Source: Paenibacillus rubinfantis (GTDB taxonomy: Bacteria; Bacillota; Bacilli; Paenibacillales; Paenibacillaceae). From it: 64,000 nt of DNA. Within the stretch, counting starts at the first letter, position 1. Every line of letters begins with the position of its first letter. Location of the stretch: assembly GCF_001486505.1 (NCBI RefSeq), contig NZ_LN909066.1:1158452-1222451 (forward strand). Direction: 5' to 3'. Under the pieces are notes generated by a model. The model did not search any database. It saw nothing but the letters and a program-made list of their open reading frames with translations, and was not told the DNA's origin. Made by a program: the position numbers and the translations under genes. Positions 7,148 through 15,547 of this stretch are shown here, one piece after another.

Positions 7148-9118
7148 ATGCTGCTTCAAGCTTCGAACATTACGAAATTATACGGCGTGACCCCTGTGCT
7201 GGAGGGGATTAACCTGCAGGTGCTCGAGCGGGACCGGATCGGGCTCGTGGGCGTCAACGGCGCGGGCAAATCGACGTTTCTGCAAATTTTGGCCGGCGAG
7301 CTCTCCCATGACGGAGGGCAAATTTTCAAAGCCAAGGAGACGACCCTCGGCTACCTGGCGCAAAACAGCGGTCTGCAATCGGACCGCACCATCTGGGAAG
7401 AGATGCTCGCTGTATTTGCGCCGCTGATCGAAACGGAACGCGAGTTGCGCCGGATGGAAGAGCAGATCGCCGATCCGGAGCTGGCTCGGGACGAGAAGGC
7501 GCACCAAGAGCTGCTCGACCGTTATGCGCTGAAATCCGACTGGTTCAAGGACCACGGCGGTTATGAAATGGAGACCCGCATCCGCATGGTGCTGCACGGG
7601 ATGGGATTTGGTGATTTTGCGCCGGATACCCCCATTGCAACCTTAAGCGGCGGGCAGAAAACCCGGCTTGCGCTTGCCCGCATTTTGCTGCAGGCCCCGG
7701 ACCTGTTGATGCTGGACGAACCTACAAACCATCTTGATATCGAAACCTTGACCTGGCTCGAGGACTATTTGCGCAACTACTCCGGAGCCCTGCTGGTCGT
7801 GTCCCATGACCGCTACTTCCTGGACCGGCTCGTCACGGCGATCGTGGAGATCGAACGCCATCAATCGCGCCGCTATACGGGCAACTACAGTCGGTTCATC
7901 GAGCTGAAAGCGGCGGAATACGAAAGCCAGTTGAAGCAATACGAGAAACAGCAGGATGAAATCGCCCGAATGGAGGCTTTTATTCAGAAGAACATCGTTC
8001 GGGCCTCCACAACAAAACGGGCGCAAAGCCGGCGTAAGGCGCTGGAGAAGATGGACGTATTGGATCGGCCGCTCGGCGACCTGAAACGGGCTAGCTTCTC
8101 TTTCGAGGCCGAGGTCATGACCGGTAAAGAAGTCCTGCACGTAAACGGCCTTTCCTATCAGTTTGCAGATAAACCGAAACCGTTGTTCCAAAACGTGAAT
8201 TTCGATTTATACCGCGGCGAAACGGTCGCCCTGATCGGGCCGAACGGGATCGGCAAATCCACCCTGCTGAAAATGCTGACCGGCGATTTGCGGCCATCGG
8301 ATGGAACGATTACCTGGGGAGCCAAAGTGAAGGTGGGCTACTACGACCAGGAACAAACGCATTTAAACCCGGCCAACACAGTGCTCGAAGAAGTTTGGGG
8401 CGCTTATCCTCATATTGAAGAAGCTCGAATCCGCAGCGTGCTGGGCAATTTCCTGTTCAGCGGCGAGGATGTGCTCAAGAAGGTCGCAGCGTTAAGCGGC
8501 GGAGAGAAGGCCCGGGTCGCTTTAGCTAAGCTGATGCTGCAGAAAGCCAACGTCCTGATCCTGGACGAACCAACTAACCATTTGGACTTGTTCAGCAAGG
8601 AAGTGCTGGAATCCGCATTGATTGAATACGACGGAACGCTGCTGTTCATTTCCCATGACCGTTACTTCTTGAACAAGATGGCGGAGCGGATCGTGGAACT
8701 GCATCCCCACGGTGCGGATCATTTCCTGGGTAATTATGACGATTACTTGGCGAAAAAACAGGAGCTTGCCGAACTCGCCGCCGAGCAGCTGAACGCCGGA
8801 GTGGTCAAGGCATCCGCCGCCAACACCGCCAACAAGCCGTCCGAAACGGAGGCCTCATCGGCCAAATCCGGCGCTGCTTCCTATGAAGCCGACAAACAGG
8901 CGAAACGCGAAGAGCGAAACCGCCAACGCCGGTTGGAGCAACTGGAGGAATTGATCTCCGGGCTTGAAGACGAAATCGCCCAGTTAGAAGCCGAACTGAC
9001 CCTCCCTGAGGTCTATCAAGACTATACCGCGGTTCAGGAGCGACAGGACGGGATCGACCGCCGGAAAGAACAGTTATCCACCGCCTATGAGGAATGGGAG
9101 TCCCTGGCAGAGGGATAA
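7148..9118 (+). CDS. ydiF: ABC-F family ATPase (YdiF-like)
   Basis: This is a soluble twin-ATPase that acts on ribosomes rather than on transport; it has no membrane segments. The 656-residue product from ATG 7148 begins MLLQASNITKLYG. Domain 1 has Walker A GVNGAGKS, signature LSGGQKTRLALAR and Walker B LLMLDEPTNHLD. A charged linker with KRAQSRRKALEKM follows. Domain 2 has GPNGIGKS, LSGGEKARVALAK and VLILDEPTNHLD. The C-terminus is a coiled coil (EELISGLEDEIAQLEAEL), as in YdiF/Uup types. The ribosome site GGAGG is 12 bp from the ATG, slightly long. Its place between moaC and the tsa operon matches ydiF of B. subtilis. Confidence 0.93.
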   Translation: MLLQASNITKLYGVTPVLEGINLQVLERDRIGLVGVNGAGKSTFLQILAGELSHDGGQIFKAKETTLGYLAQNSGLQSDRTIWEEMLAVFAPLIETERELRRMEEQIADPELARDEKAHQELLDRYALKSDWFKDHGGYEMETRIRMVLHGMGFGDFAPDTPIATLSGGQKTRLALARILLQAPDLLMLDEPTNHLDIETLTWLEDYLRNYSGALLVVSHDRYFLDRLVTAIVEIERHQSRRYTGNYSRFIELKAAEYESQLKQYEKQQDEIARMEAFIQKNIVRASTTKRAQSRRKALEKMDVLDRPLGDLKRASFSFEAEVMTGKEVLHVNGLSYQFADKPKPLFQNVNFDLYRGETVALIGPNGIGKSTLLKMLTGDLRPSDGTITWGAKVKVGYYDQEQTHLNPANTVLEEVWGAYPHIEEARIRSVLGNFLFSGEDVLKKVAALSGGEKARVALAKLMLQKANVLILDEPTNHLDLFSKEVLESALIEYDGTLLFISHDRYFLNKMAERIVELHPHGADHFLGNYDDYLAKKQELAELAAEQLNAGVVKASAANTANKPSETEASSAKSGAASYEADKQAKREERNRQRRLEQLEELISGLEDEIAQLEAELTLPEVYQDYTAVQERQDGIDRRKEQLSTAYEEWESLAEG

Positions 9119-9164
9119 AATTCACAAAATATTTTTTTAAGTTTCCAACTCTTTTCCGGTTGGG

Positions 9165-9413
9165 TTATACACAGTTTTATCCCCATTATGCAGAATAGAT
9201 TCAACCTCAAAACGGCCCGCTGGGCCGTTTTTTTGCGAGGATATCGTCGTTTTTTGTCAAAACCTCGTTTTATCCACCAACTTATTCACATTATCCACAG
9301 TTTTCAGAAAACAGGGCATCGATTTTTTCAAGTCTCACTCAAGGGACTGGTACGCAAGCTTTCATTCCTTTTTCATGAAGATAGCCAACAAGCTGTGGAT
9401 AACCTTGTCCACA
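9165..9413. promoter_or_regulatory. DnaA-box cluster outside oriC
   Basis: Four sites match the DnaA box TTATNCACA exactly: TTATACACA 9165-9173, TTATTCACA 9282-9290, TTATCCACA 9291-9299 and, on the minus strand, TTATCCACA 9394-9402. Near matches lie at 9177-9185 (TTATCCCCA), 9270-9278 (TTATCCACC) and 9405-9413 (TTGTCCACA). No dnaA or dnaN is near, so this is not the origin. Clusters of this kind titrate DnaA in B. subtilis. Confidence 0.8.
9210..9234 (+). terminator. Rho-independent terminator of the ABC-F gene
   Basis: AAACGGCCC, a short GCT loop and GGGCCGTTT form a 9-bp stem followed by a T run. It ends the plus-strand ABC-F transcript and lies inside the DnaA-box cluster. Confidence 0.85.
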
Positions 9414-9446
9414 GCTTGACAAAACCTTAGTCTTAGGTCTAACTCC

Positions 9447-9764
9447 TCAACCTGCACCCAAATGCTGGTTCTCTTCGCAGGAAATCGCCCAGGTCCGAAG
9501 CTCATAGTTCTCCGCTCCCGATTTCACGAACGGATCGCGCTCCGCGATCTCGCGCGCCTCCTCCAAGCTAGCCGCTTGGATGATCACCATTCCGCCTTTG
9601 TAATCGAGGAACGGCCCGCACATGACAAGCTGCCCGTTCCGGTCCAGTTCCCTTAAGTGGGCAACGTGCTCGCGGATTAGATCCCTCTCCAATTGCCGGC
9701 CTGGATTTAAGGACAGTAGGATCACATACCTCTTAAACTCTTCAAAATTTGGTGCTTCGCTCAT
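9447..9764 (-). CDS. YciI-family protein
   Basis: This is a small ferredoxin-fold protein of unknown biochemical role. The ATG at 9762-9764 is chosen for its GGAGGG ribosome site, giving 105 residues that start MSEAPNFEEFKRYVILLSL; a longer in-frame extension is not family-like. Visible YciI features are HVAHLRELDRNGQLVMCGPF, then GGMVIIQAASLEEAREIAERDPFVKSG and a final RTWAIS strand. It stands alone between the DnaA-box region and a divergent lipoprotein gene, so context does not suggest a pathway. Confidence 0.85.
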   Translation of the reverse strand: MSEAPNFEEFKRYVILLSLNPGRQLERDLIREHVAHLRELDRNGQLVMCGPFLDYKGGMVIIQAASLEEAREIAERDPFVKSGAENYELRTWAISCEENQHLGAG

Positions 9765-9961
9765 CGCGGATCCCTCCTCAAGCTCGTCTGATGCTTCTTT
9801 CCCAATTTCTTTCCATCTCGCGCTTCCGCCCGCCGCCTGCCTGCTTAAACCATCCGAAATGCCTATTGCCCTGCCCTTTTTAATATCTATATGATCTCTA
9901 TAGTGCTGCGGCCGAAAAAACTCCAAAGCCGTCAAAAACTCACCGAAAAGGAGAGAATGGA

Positions 9962-10843
9962 ATGAAATTTGTCAAAATCGCTTCAATCGCCGCGCTAGGC
10001 GTCAGCCTCATCTTCGTGGGAGGATGCCAAATGCTCGGCTCATCTAAAGACGCTTCATCCACGGCTTCCCCTTTTACGGAATCCAAGCTGCCGGGCGGGG
10101 GGCTAGCTCTTCCGGAGAATGAACGGATCCACCTGTCCACCGATAAACAATGGATCGAAAAGGAAGGGCATTTATCCGATCTGATCCGTCTGCAATGGAC
10201 AGGCGACCGCGCCAAGCCGGCGATCGCTTGGGCCGATGAGCAAGGCAAGGACAAAACGGCGATTATCTCGCATGATAAAGCAAACAATCCGGAACAACAT
10301 GATCATAAGCATATTTCCATCGAAACAACGATGTCGCCAACCGGAGAGTATAAAGATCAGCTGTTTACCCGCTTGGAGATCCCTTACGATACCGATGTTG
10401 CGGAAATTCGCACCCATTCGTCCAACTTCAATGTCATGGATGGCATTCTGCGTGTCGCCGGCGAAGGAAACCGCGACGTACAGTTCGCCAAAACCGGCAA
10501 GGATAACGCTACGACCCCGCTCTGGAGTCTGCGTGCCAACAGCGCGGAGCCAAAGGGCGATGACGCCGGGGCGAATTTTAACCTGATCCGTTACTCGGAT
10601 GAAGGCGAGCCGATCGACAGCGCCTTGACCGTCAAACGCGATAACGGCCAAGTCGGCATCGGAACGGAGGATCCGCAAAGCGCACTGGACATCAATGGGG
10701 ACGGAATCCGTATCCGCGAGTCCCGCACGCCGGCATCCTCCAAGGCCCCCGGAAATCCCGGCGACATCGCCTGGGATGACAACTACATTTACGTCTGCGT
10801 GGCCGAAGACACCTGGAAACGGACGGCGTTATCCACCTGGTAA
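9962..10843 (+). CDS. Lipoprotein with a phage-tail-fibre-like C-terminal module
   Basis: I do not know its function. The 293-residue product starts after AAGGAGA. Residues 1-21 form a lipoprotein signal ending in the lipobox VGGC (Cys22), so it should be anchored to the outer face of the membrane. The middle is polar. The C-terminal ~80 residues carry VGIGTEDPQSALDINGDGI followed by SKAPGNPGDIAWDDNYIYVCVAEDTWKRTAL, an arrangement otherwise common at the tips of phage tail fibres and other surface or viral proteins. It converges with another lipoprotein gene, 6 bp apart. Confidence 0.75.
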   Translation: MKFVKIASIAALGVSLIFVGGCQMLGSSKDASSTASPFTESKLPGGGLALPENERIHLSTDKQWIEKEGHLSDLIRLQWTGDRAKPAIAWADEQGKDKTAIISHDKANNPEQHDHKHISIETTMSPTGEYKDQLFTRLEIPYDTDVAEIRTHSSNFNVMDGILRVAGEGNRDVQFAKTGKDNATTPLWSLRANSAEPKGDDAGANFNLIRYSDEGEPIDSALTVKRDNGQVGIGTEDPQSALDINGDGIRIRESRTPASSKAPGNPGDIAWDDNYIYVCVAEDTWKRTALSTW

Positions 10844-10849
10844 TCTTCT

Positions 10850-11383
10850 CTACTCATCGTTGCCAGTCGTGATGCGGATCCCCGCATCTGCCTGAATTTC
10901 CGTCTTCACCCGTCCCTTGGCATCGTTACCTACAAACTTGATACGATACGTCCCTGGATTAACCTTCAATTCCATTTGGCCTTCGCTACTTCCCTCAGCC
11001 AGTGTGGTCACTTGACTATCCGGAGCGATGGCCACCATCTTAAAGCGGCCGCTGTCGATCTCCTGTTGATGAAGGAAGGTCACTTTACCTTCAGCCGAGG
11101 CGTGGATATACCAAATCGTTTCCATCCCATAAAAAGTAGAAAAAGAAATCGTAGTTACCGCATTGTTTATCGCGCTGGCCCGTTTCACATAAGTAAAGGT
11201 GTCACCTTCCTGGGCCAGCTCCGCTTCGTTGTCGTAAAGCTGCTTCTGCCGCTCGCTGGCCATGCTGCAGCCGCTTAAAACACTTATCAGCAACCCGGCA
11301 CAGAGAACGCCTAGAAGCAGCCGTAATCCGCCGGACAGCCATATTAGGTTGTTCGGCTTCTGTCTGTTCTGTCTGTTATACAT
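10850..11383 (-). CDS. Hypothetical lipoprotein
   Basis: This 177-residue protein has a positively charged N-terminus, a hydrophobic stretch at residues 21-35 and the lipobox LSGC with Cys39, so it is probably lipid-anchored outside the membrane. The rest looks like a beta-rich domain (FTYVKRASAINNAV, ETIWYIHASAEGKVTFL, GTYRIKFVGNDAKGRVK). The start has GGGGGAG at good spacing. It lies 17 bp downstream of a small membrane-protein gene on the same strand and probably forms a two-gene unit with it. No family is recognised. Confidence 0.75.
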   Translation of the reverse strand: MYNRQNRQKPNNLIWLSGGLRLLLGVLCAGLLISVLSGCSMASERQKQLYDNEAELAQEGDTFTYVKRASAINNAVTTISFSTFYGMETIWYIHASAEGKVTFLHQQEIDSGRFKMVAIAPDSQVTTLAEGSSEGQMELKVNPGTYRIKFVGNDAKGRVKTEIQADAGIRITTGNDE

Positions 11384-11400
11384 CGTTTCTCCCCCTAAAT

Positions 11401-11874
11401 TTAAACGCCCGTCGACTTTCGGTAATGATCAGAAACGGAAGGCAGCAGGGTGAGGGCTTGGATCGCCAACCCCCAGGCGGTATAAACCAAATGCACGACC
11501 GATGAACCGTCCAGAATGTAAATTTGGACCGTAAGCCAGATGATTAAGCCAAAGCCGATATACAAGGAAAAGGCCCAAGACCAATGCCGATCCTGAAAAG
11601 GATTCAGCTTCTCCCCCCACCTCCAGTCCCATTTCCGTGCCAGTGCGGTCGTAACCAGGAGCGGCAGCACGCCAAAAACGAGCAGCAAAATCAACCCCGG
11701 GATGAAATAATCCGGGAACAGCCGAAACTGCATGATATCCGTCGGCATCCCCAACAAGCTGCCCGACGGATCCAGCACCAGCGCTCCCCCGCCAAACACC
11801 GCACCGATTCCCAGCAGCCCCTGCAAGCCGATTAAAACCAGACAAGCGGCTGACCGTTCTTGGGCTTTGGCCAT
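11401..11874 (-). CDS. Four-span integral membrane protein, unknown
   Basis: The product is 157 residues from the ATG at 11872-11874, which follows GGGGAGGG. It has four hydrophobic segments: ACLVLIGLQGLLGIGAVF, YFIPGLILLLVFGVLPLLV, AFSLYIGFGLIIWLTVQIYI and VYTAWGLAIQALTLLP, with a Trp-rich cytosolic or external loop (KWDWRWGEKLNPFQDRHWSW). No family is recognised with certainty. It is the probable upstream partner of the lipoprotein gene at 10850-11383. Confidence 0.75.
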   Translation of the reverse strand: MAKAQERSAACLVLIGLQGLLGIGAVFGGGALVLDPSGSLLGMPTDIMQFRLFPDYFIPGLILLLVFGVLPLLVTTALARKWDWRWGEKLNPFQDRHWSWAFSLYIGFGLIIWLTVQIYILDGSSVVHLVYTAWGLAIQALTLLPSVSDHYRKSTGV

Positions 11875-12040
11875 ATATTCAATCCCTCCCCTTTTTCGAT
11901 ATCCCACTTGTGATCCAATTCACCTATTAAACAAAAAAAAGAAGACAAGTCCTATTTTCGGCTCATCTTCGTTGTTACTGTTACTTTATCATAGGAAGCC
12001 CGGGTTGGAAACACGAGAAATGTCGAATGGAAGGTGCAGC

Positions 12041-12070
12041 TTGAAAGATGAGGAGGATCCCGAGTAGAAT
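12041..12070 (+). promoter_or_regulatory. Candidate sigma-A promoter for the cysteine synthase gene
   Basis: TTGAAA at 12041-12046 and TAGAAT at 12065-12070 are 18 bp apart, 41 bp before the start codon. No T-box or S-box leader is visible. Confidence 0.55.
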
Positions 12071-12110
12071 AGAAAAAAACTTTAAATTTTAGAAAGAGGG
12101 GCCAAGCCGC

Positions 12111-13055
12111 ATGACTCGTAAAGTGGTCCACCGCGTTACCGACCTGATTGGCGAAACCCCGGTCGTCAAATTAAACCGGCTGATCTCCCCGCAGGATGCG
12201 GATGTATACGTCAAATTGGAGTTTGCTAACCCCAGCGGCAGCGTCAAGGACCGAGCCGCCGCACATATGATCGAGACGGCTGAACGGGAGGGCCAACTCG
12301 CTCCGGGAGCCACAATCATCGAACCAACCAGCGGGAATACGGGGATCGGACTGGCTATGAACGCTGCCGCCAAAGGATATCGGATCATTCTGGTTCTCCC
12401 CGACAACATGACGAAGGAGCGAATCCTCCTGCTGCGCGCTTACGGCGCCGAGGTTGTGTTGACACCGGCAGCGCTGCGCATGCCCGGCGCCATTGCTAAA
12501 GCCCGGGAGCTGCTGGCCGAAATTCCCGGCAGCTTTATGCCGCAGCAGTTCCAGAACCCGGCAAACCCGGAAGTTCACCGGCTTACGACCGGGCCGGAAA
12601 TCGAGCGGCAAATGGAAGGACGGCTTGACGGGTTTGTCGCCACCGCAGGCACCGGGGGTACGATTACCGGTACCGGCGAATACCTGCGAGGCGTCATCCC
12701 AAACCTTCACATCACCGTCGTTGAGCCTCAGGGCTCCCCGGTGCTCTCCGGCGGAGAGCCGGGGCCGCACAAGCTGGTGGGCACAAGCCCCGGCTTTATC
12801 CCTCCGGTGCTGAATACCGCCGTCTACGACGAAATCGTCCAGGTGAGCGACGACGATGCACTGGAAACGATGCGCCGCTTGGCCGCTCTAGAAGGCCTGT
12901 TGCTTGGCCCGTCGTCCGGCGCCTCGGTCTGGGCGGCGATCCAATTGGCTCGGCGGTTAGGCCCCGGCAAACGGGTGTTATGTATTGCGCCGGATACCGG
13001 AGAGCGATACCTGAGCATGGGCATTTTTGACGAACCGGCCGAGGCCCAAGGATAA
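12111..13055 (+). CDS. cysK: Cysteine synthase (O-acetylserine sulfhydrylase) family
   Basis: This is a fold-type II PLP enzyme that makes cysteine from O-acetylserine and sulfide. The 314-residue product has the PLP-lysine motif NPSGSVKDRAA (Lys near 46), the substrate loop EPTSGNTGIGLA, the phosphate-binding GTGGTITGTGEYL and the late GPSSGASVWAA. These fit CysK; a cystathionine beta-synthase-type (MccA) or CysM role cannot be excluded by eye. A rhodanese gene follows 47 bp downstream on the same strand, consistent with a sulfur-metabolism pair ending at the terminator at 13464. Confidence 0.92.
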   Translation: MTRKVVHRVTDLIGETPVVKLNRLISPQDADVYVKLEFANPSGSVKDRAAAHMIETAEREGQLAPGATIIEPTSGNTGIGLAMNAAAKGYRIILVLPDNMTKERILLLRAYGAEVVLTPAALRMPGAIAKARELLAEIPGSFMPQQFQNPANPEVHRLTTGPEIERQMEGRLDGFVATAGTGGTITGTGEYLRGVIPNLHITVVEPQGSPVLSGGEPGPHKLVGTSPGFIPPVLNTAVYDEIVQVSDDDALETMRRLAALEGLLLGPSSGASVWAAIQLARRLGPGKRVLCIAPDTGERYLSMGIFDEPAEAQG

Positions 13056-13102
13056 GCGCAAGAAGAAGTCCATCATACTCATTGGAAAAGAGGAATGACA
13101 TT

Positions 13103-13459
13103 ATGCCCCAAATGATCGGAGGCATCTCCCATATCGATAAGGAGGAGCTCCACGCCTTACTTCAGGATCCTGCCAGCGAAACCGCCGTCATCGACGTCCG
13201 TGAGCCGTTTGAATACGAATCTGCCCATATTCCCGGAGTCCCGTTGATCCCCATGGGCGAGATCCCTTATCGGCTCGAAGAGCTGGACCCGTCGCAAGAA
13301 TACGTCTTCGTGTGCCGAAGCGGCTCGCGAAGCTACGAAGTCGCCCGCTATCTGCAAGCGCAGGGCTTTGAGAAAGTCCACAATTTCCTCGGCGGAATGC
13401 TGGGCTGGGACCTCGAGGTCGAATCCGGCCCGGATGACGATTCATCCCATGAATCATAA
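13103..13459 (+). CDS. Rhodanese-domain sulfurtransferase
   Basis: This single-domain rhodanese moves sulfane sulfur through an active-site cysteine. The start is the ATG at 13103, with AGAGGA eight bases upstream; the frame continues to a TTG at 13082 without a site. The 118-residue product has VIDVREPFEYESAHIPGVPLIPM, then the active-site loop VCRSGSRSYEVARYL, and FLGGMLGWDLEVE near the end. Its position after cysteine synthase suggests a role in cytosolic sulfur transfer. Confidence 0.93.
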   Translation: MPQMIGGISHIDKEELHALLQDPASETAVIDVREPFEYESAHIPGVPLIPMGEIPYRLEELDPSQEYVFVCRSGSRSYEVARYLQAQGFEKVHNFLGGMLGWDLEVESGPDDDSSHES

Positions 13460-13463
13460 GATC

Positions 13464-13514
13464 GGGACCGTCTCGCAGAGTTTCAAAGCTCTGGGAGACG
13501 GTCCCTTTATTTTC
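13464..13514. terminator. Terminator after cysK-rhodanese
   Basis: GGGACCGTCTC pairs with GAGACGGTCCC, and inside it CAGAG pairs with CTCTG, giving a long two-part stem followed by TTTATTTT on the plus strand. The stem could also slow transcription coming from the other side. Confidence 0.85.
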
Positions 13515-13624
13515 GAATCAATGGATGAGAACTCGCCTGGGGGACTTGATAAACTCCGCATACGCCACCGCAGTTTGTGCCAACTCCACATCCCTAGCTC
13601 GCTGATTGTACCCCCTTTGAGCCC

Positions 13625-14443
13625 TCAACCGAGCGCAGCACCACGGTGGCGCTCCAACCAACCCACCGCATAATCCACCAATTCCCGTTGGGGCATCAGC
13701 AATGCGGTGGCCCCGGCAACTTGTCCCTGCTTCACCAATCCGGTGTCCCGCGCAAAGTCGGCGCCCAGCTGTTCAAAATCCTCCGAATCGTATTCGAGCT
13801 CGGTAAACTCCACCCAGCGTTTTTCCCCGTCCACTAGCACCGGTGCCTTTGCGGTGTAAAACTCTTTCCCCGAATAGTTCGCCAGGCACTCTGCCAAATG
13901 CATCGACGTGTTGTTTACATGACCTACGCCCAGCAGCAGCACTTCCCCGCGCAGCTCGTAAATACGCGCCAGCGGAGAACGCTCGCCCAACCCGAATTCC
14001 AAGCCGTGGTCCCCTATAATTGTCTCGGCCTCCCGGCCTCTGGCCGCAAACGAAACCTGCGGATGCCCGCTGCGCAAGGTCCCTTTCTGCCGCCGGAACG
14101 TGTCCGGAATGACTCCCATGTACCAGAGCGACGTCAGTTCGGGGTCGTAGGCCGGCATTTGCTCCCGGATCGTGTCCCACCATTCTTTGGGAACCGGCGG
14201 GTTTTGCCACCGGGCCGGATCCCCCACATCGCTTGAATGAGTGGGCATGACCAAGGTTCCTTCCTCCCCCAGGGCCGCTTCCAAAGCCAGCACCACCGCC
14301 CCAGGCCCCCCGCAAACCCACTGGCCCAACGATTTAAACGAGGAGTGGACGAGCAGCGTAGCTCCTTCTCTCACGCCTAGAGCCCTCAAATCCGCTCGCA
14401 GCGTCTCCACCGTGTATAATTCCCCTTGGATGTCCTCTACCAT
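13625..14443 (-). CDS. AAC(3)-family N-acetyltransferase (YokD-like)
   Basis: This acetyl-CoA-dependent transferase belongs to the aminoglycoside 3-N-acetyltransferase family. The 272-residue product has the normal length. Typical stretches are LLVHSSFKSLGQWVCGGPGAVV, GTLVMPTHSSDVGDPARWQNPPVP, RSGHPQVSFAARG and LLLGVGHVNNTSMHLAE. The ATG at 14441-14443 follows GGAGAG. Chromosomal members such as YokD often have no proven resistance role, so resistance is not claimed. It lies 12 bp downstream of the PNPOx-like gene and likely shares its transcript. Confidence 0.9.
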   Translation of the reverse strand: MVEDIQGELYTVETLRADLRALGVREGATLLVHSSFKSLGQWVCGGPGAVVLALEAALGEEGTLVMPTHSSDVGDPARWQNPPVPKEWWDTIREQMPAYDPELTSLWYMGVIPDTFRRQKGTLRSGHPQVSFAARGREAETIIGDHGLEFGLGERSPLARIYELRGEVLLLGVGHVNNTSMHLAECLANYSGKEFYTAKAPVLVDGEKRWVEFTELEYDSEDFEQLGADFARDTGLVKQGQVAGATALLMPQRELVDYAVGWLERHRGAALG

Positions 14444-14455
14444 TTTTGATCTCTC

Positions 14456-15013
14456 CTACTTTCTCTCCTCTGCAAAAGAAGACGGCAAGCCGTCCAGGCT
14501 TACGGCATTCTTCTGACGGCGATAATCCTCCAGCCCGGTGTCGCCCTTATTTTCCGCCCATTTGATCAGGGTCTCGCGATCCCCGTCATAGCTGAACAGC
14601 GGAACGCCAAACCCACAGGAGGTCTGGACGCCGTATACGGACACCAGAATGATTTGACGCGCCCCGGTAAGCTTGGGAAACAACGCCTCGAGCCGATCCC
14701 AATCATCCGCCCCCGGCAGAATCACCCGGCCTTTCCCGTACAGGCGCAAGATTAGCGGCTGGCCTTCAAAGGCGGCGAACATGATCGTGATGCGGCCATT
14801 TTCCTCAAGATGTGCCGCCGTTTCATTGCCGCTGCCCGTCAAATCCAGGTAAGCGACCTCATTCGACGAAAGAATCCGCAGCGCGTCATAACCTTTCGGC
14901 GACAGATTTACGTGGCCCTCCGCGCTAAGTGGTGCCGAGCCTACAAAGAACAGATGCTGCCGGCGAATAAAAGCCTCATGCTCCGGCAGCATCGAGTCGA
15001 ACATTTTCCCCAT
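14456..15013 (-). CDS. Pyridoxamine 5'-phosphate oxidase-like flavin protein
   Basis: This is a split-barrel FMN- or F420-binding fold protein, probably a cytosolic oxidoreductase of unknown substrate. The 185-residue product starts after GGAGGG and contains FFVGSAPLSAEGHVNLSPKGYD, AYLDLTGSGNETAAHLEENGRITIMF and LILRLYGKGRV, the usual PNPOx-like core. The C-terminal half (SCGFGVPLFSYDGDRETL...WAENKG) matches the longer subgroup of this family. It is the upstream gene of a pair with the AAC(3)-like gene. True PdxH activity is unlikely given the sequence. Confidence 0.85.
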   Translation of the reverse strand: MGKMFDSMLPEHEAFIRRQHLFFVGSAPLSAEGHVNLSPKGYDALRILSSNEVAYLDLTGSGNETAAHLEENGRITIMFAAFEGQPLILRLYGKGRVILPGADDWDRLEALFPKLTGARQIILVSVYGVQTSCGFGVPLFSYDGDRETLIKWAENKGDTGLEDYRRQKNAVSLDGLPSSFAEERK

Positions 15014-15055
15014 GTCTCTCCCTCCTTAGTTCCATGCATTTGAACCAAACCGCTT

Positions 15056-15469
15056 CTATTTCCGACTAGTCCTCATCGCGTATAGTTGCTGAAGGTCAGT
15101 GGAAGCGGCAAAGCGTTGATATTCCGGCGAGTCCGCGCCGTAGATCGCGATTTTCCCCTGTTCGTCATAATGTACACCCCACCCATACTTCTTGGGAAGC
15201 GTCGAAGCCCGCAGGCAAGGGTGCGGTTTGCTGAACAGCTCTTCCCAGATCTCCTGCCGGCGTTCCTGCACGGCCTCCTCCGGAATCTGCTTATGGCGGA
15301 TATGCACCTCGAACAGCAGTTCTTCATGATTGTACTGATACGGCGCTTGGGAGAGCAGCTCGTATTGAATCAGGTGAGCTGGTTTCGCTGGTCTCGTTGA
15401 TACGGGGATGATCCCGCGGTCAACGGGGCTATCGGTCGATATGCGGATAAACGTATTTTTGTAGCTCAC
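15056..15469 (-). CDS. DUF6157-type protein
   Basis: The 137-residue product appears to belong to the DUF6157 family, whose function is not known. Features I recall for that family are NTFIRISTDSPVDRGIIP, LIQYELLSQAPYQYNHEELLFEVH, then LRASTLPKKYGWGVHYDEQGKIAIYG and a basic end (AMRTSRK). It starts at a GTG at 15467-15469 with GGAGG nine bases upstream. It is followed 42 bp later by the PNPOx-like and AAC(3)-like genes on the same strand, so a three-gene unit is possible. Confidence 0.75.
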   Translation of the reverse strand: MSYKNTFIRISTDSPVDRGIIPVSTRPAKPAHLIQYELLSQAPYQYNHEELLFEVHIRHKQIPEEAVQERRQEIWEELFSKPHPCLRASTLPKKYGWGVHYDEQGKIAIYGADSPEYQRFAASTDLQQLYAMRTSRK

Positions 15470-15547
15470 GGCCCCGAGCCTCCTTTCTTTTTCCTTATTA
15501 TACCTGAACCTTCAAATTTAAAGAATATTCCCCTTACTCTGCCCCAT

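Noticed and set aside
9188..9430. 80-codon frame in the DnaA-box region
   Set aside because: It runs through the terminator stem and the DnaA boxes, has no ribosome site and shows no protein features.
11908..12110. Riboswitch or T-box leader upstream of the cysteine synthase gene
   Set aside because: Only ~40 bases separate the likely promoter from the start codon. No specifier stem, T-box or S-box motif is visible.
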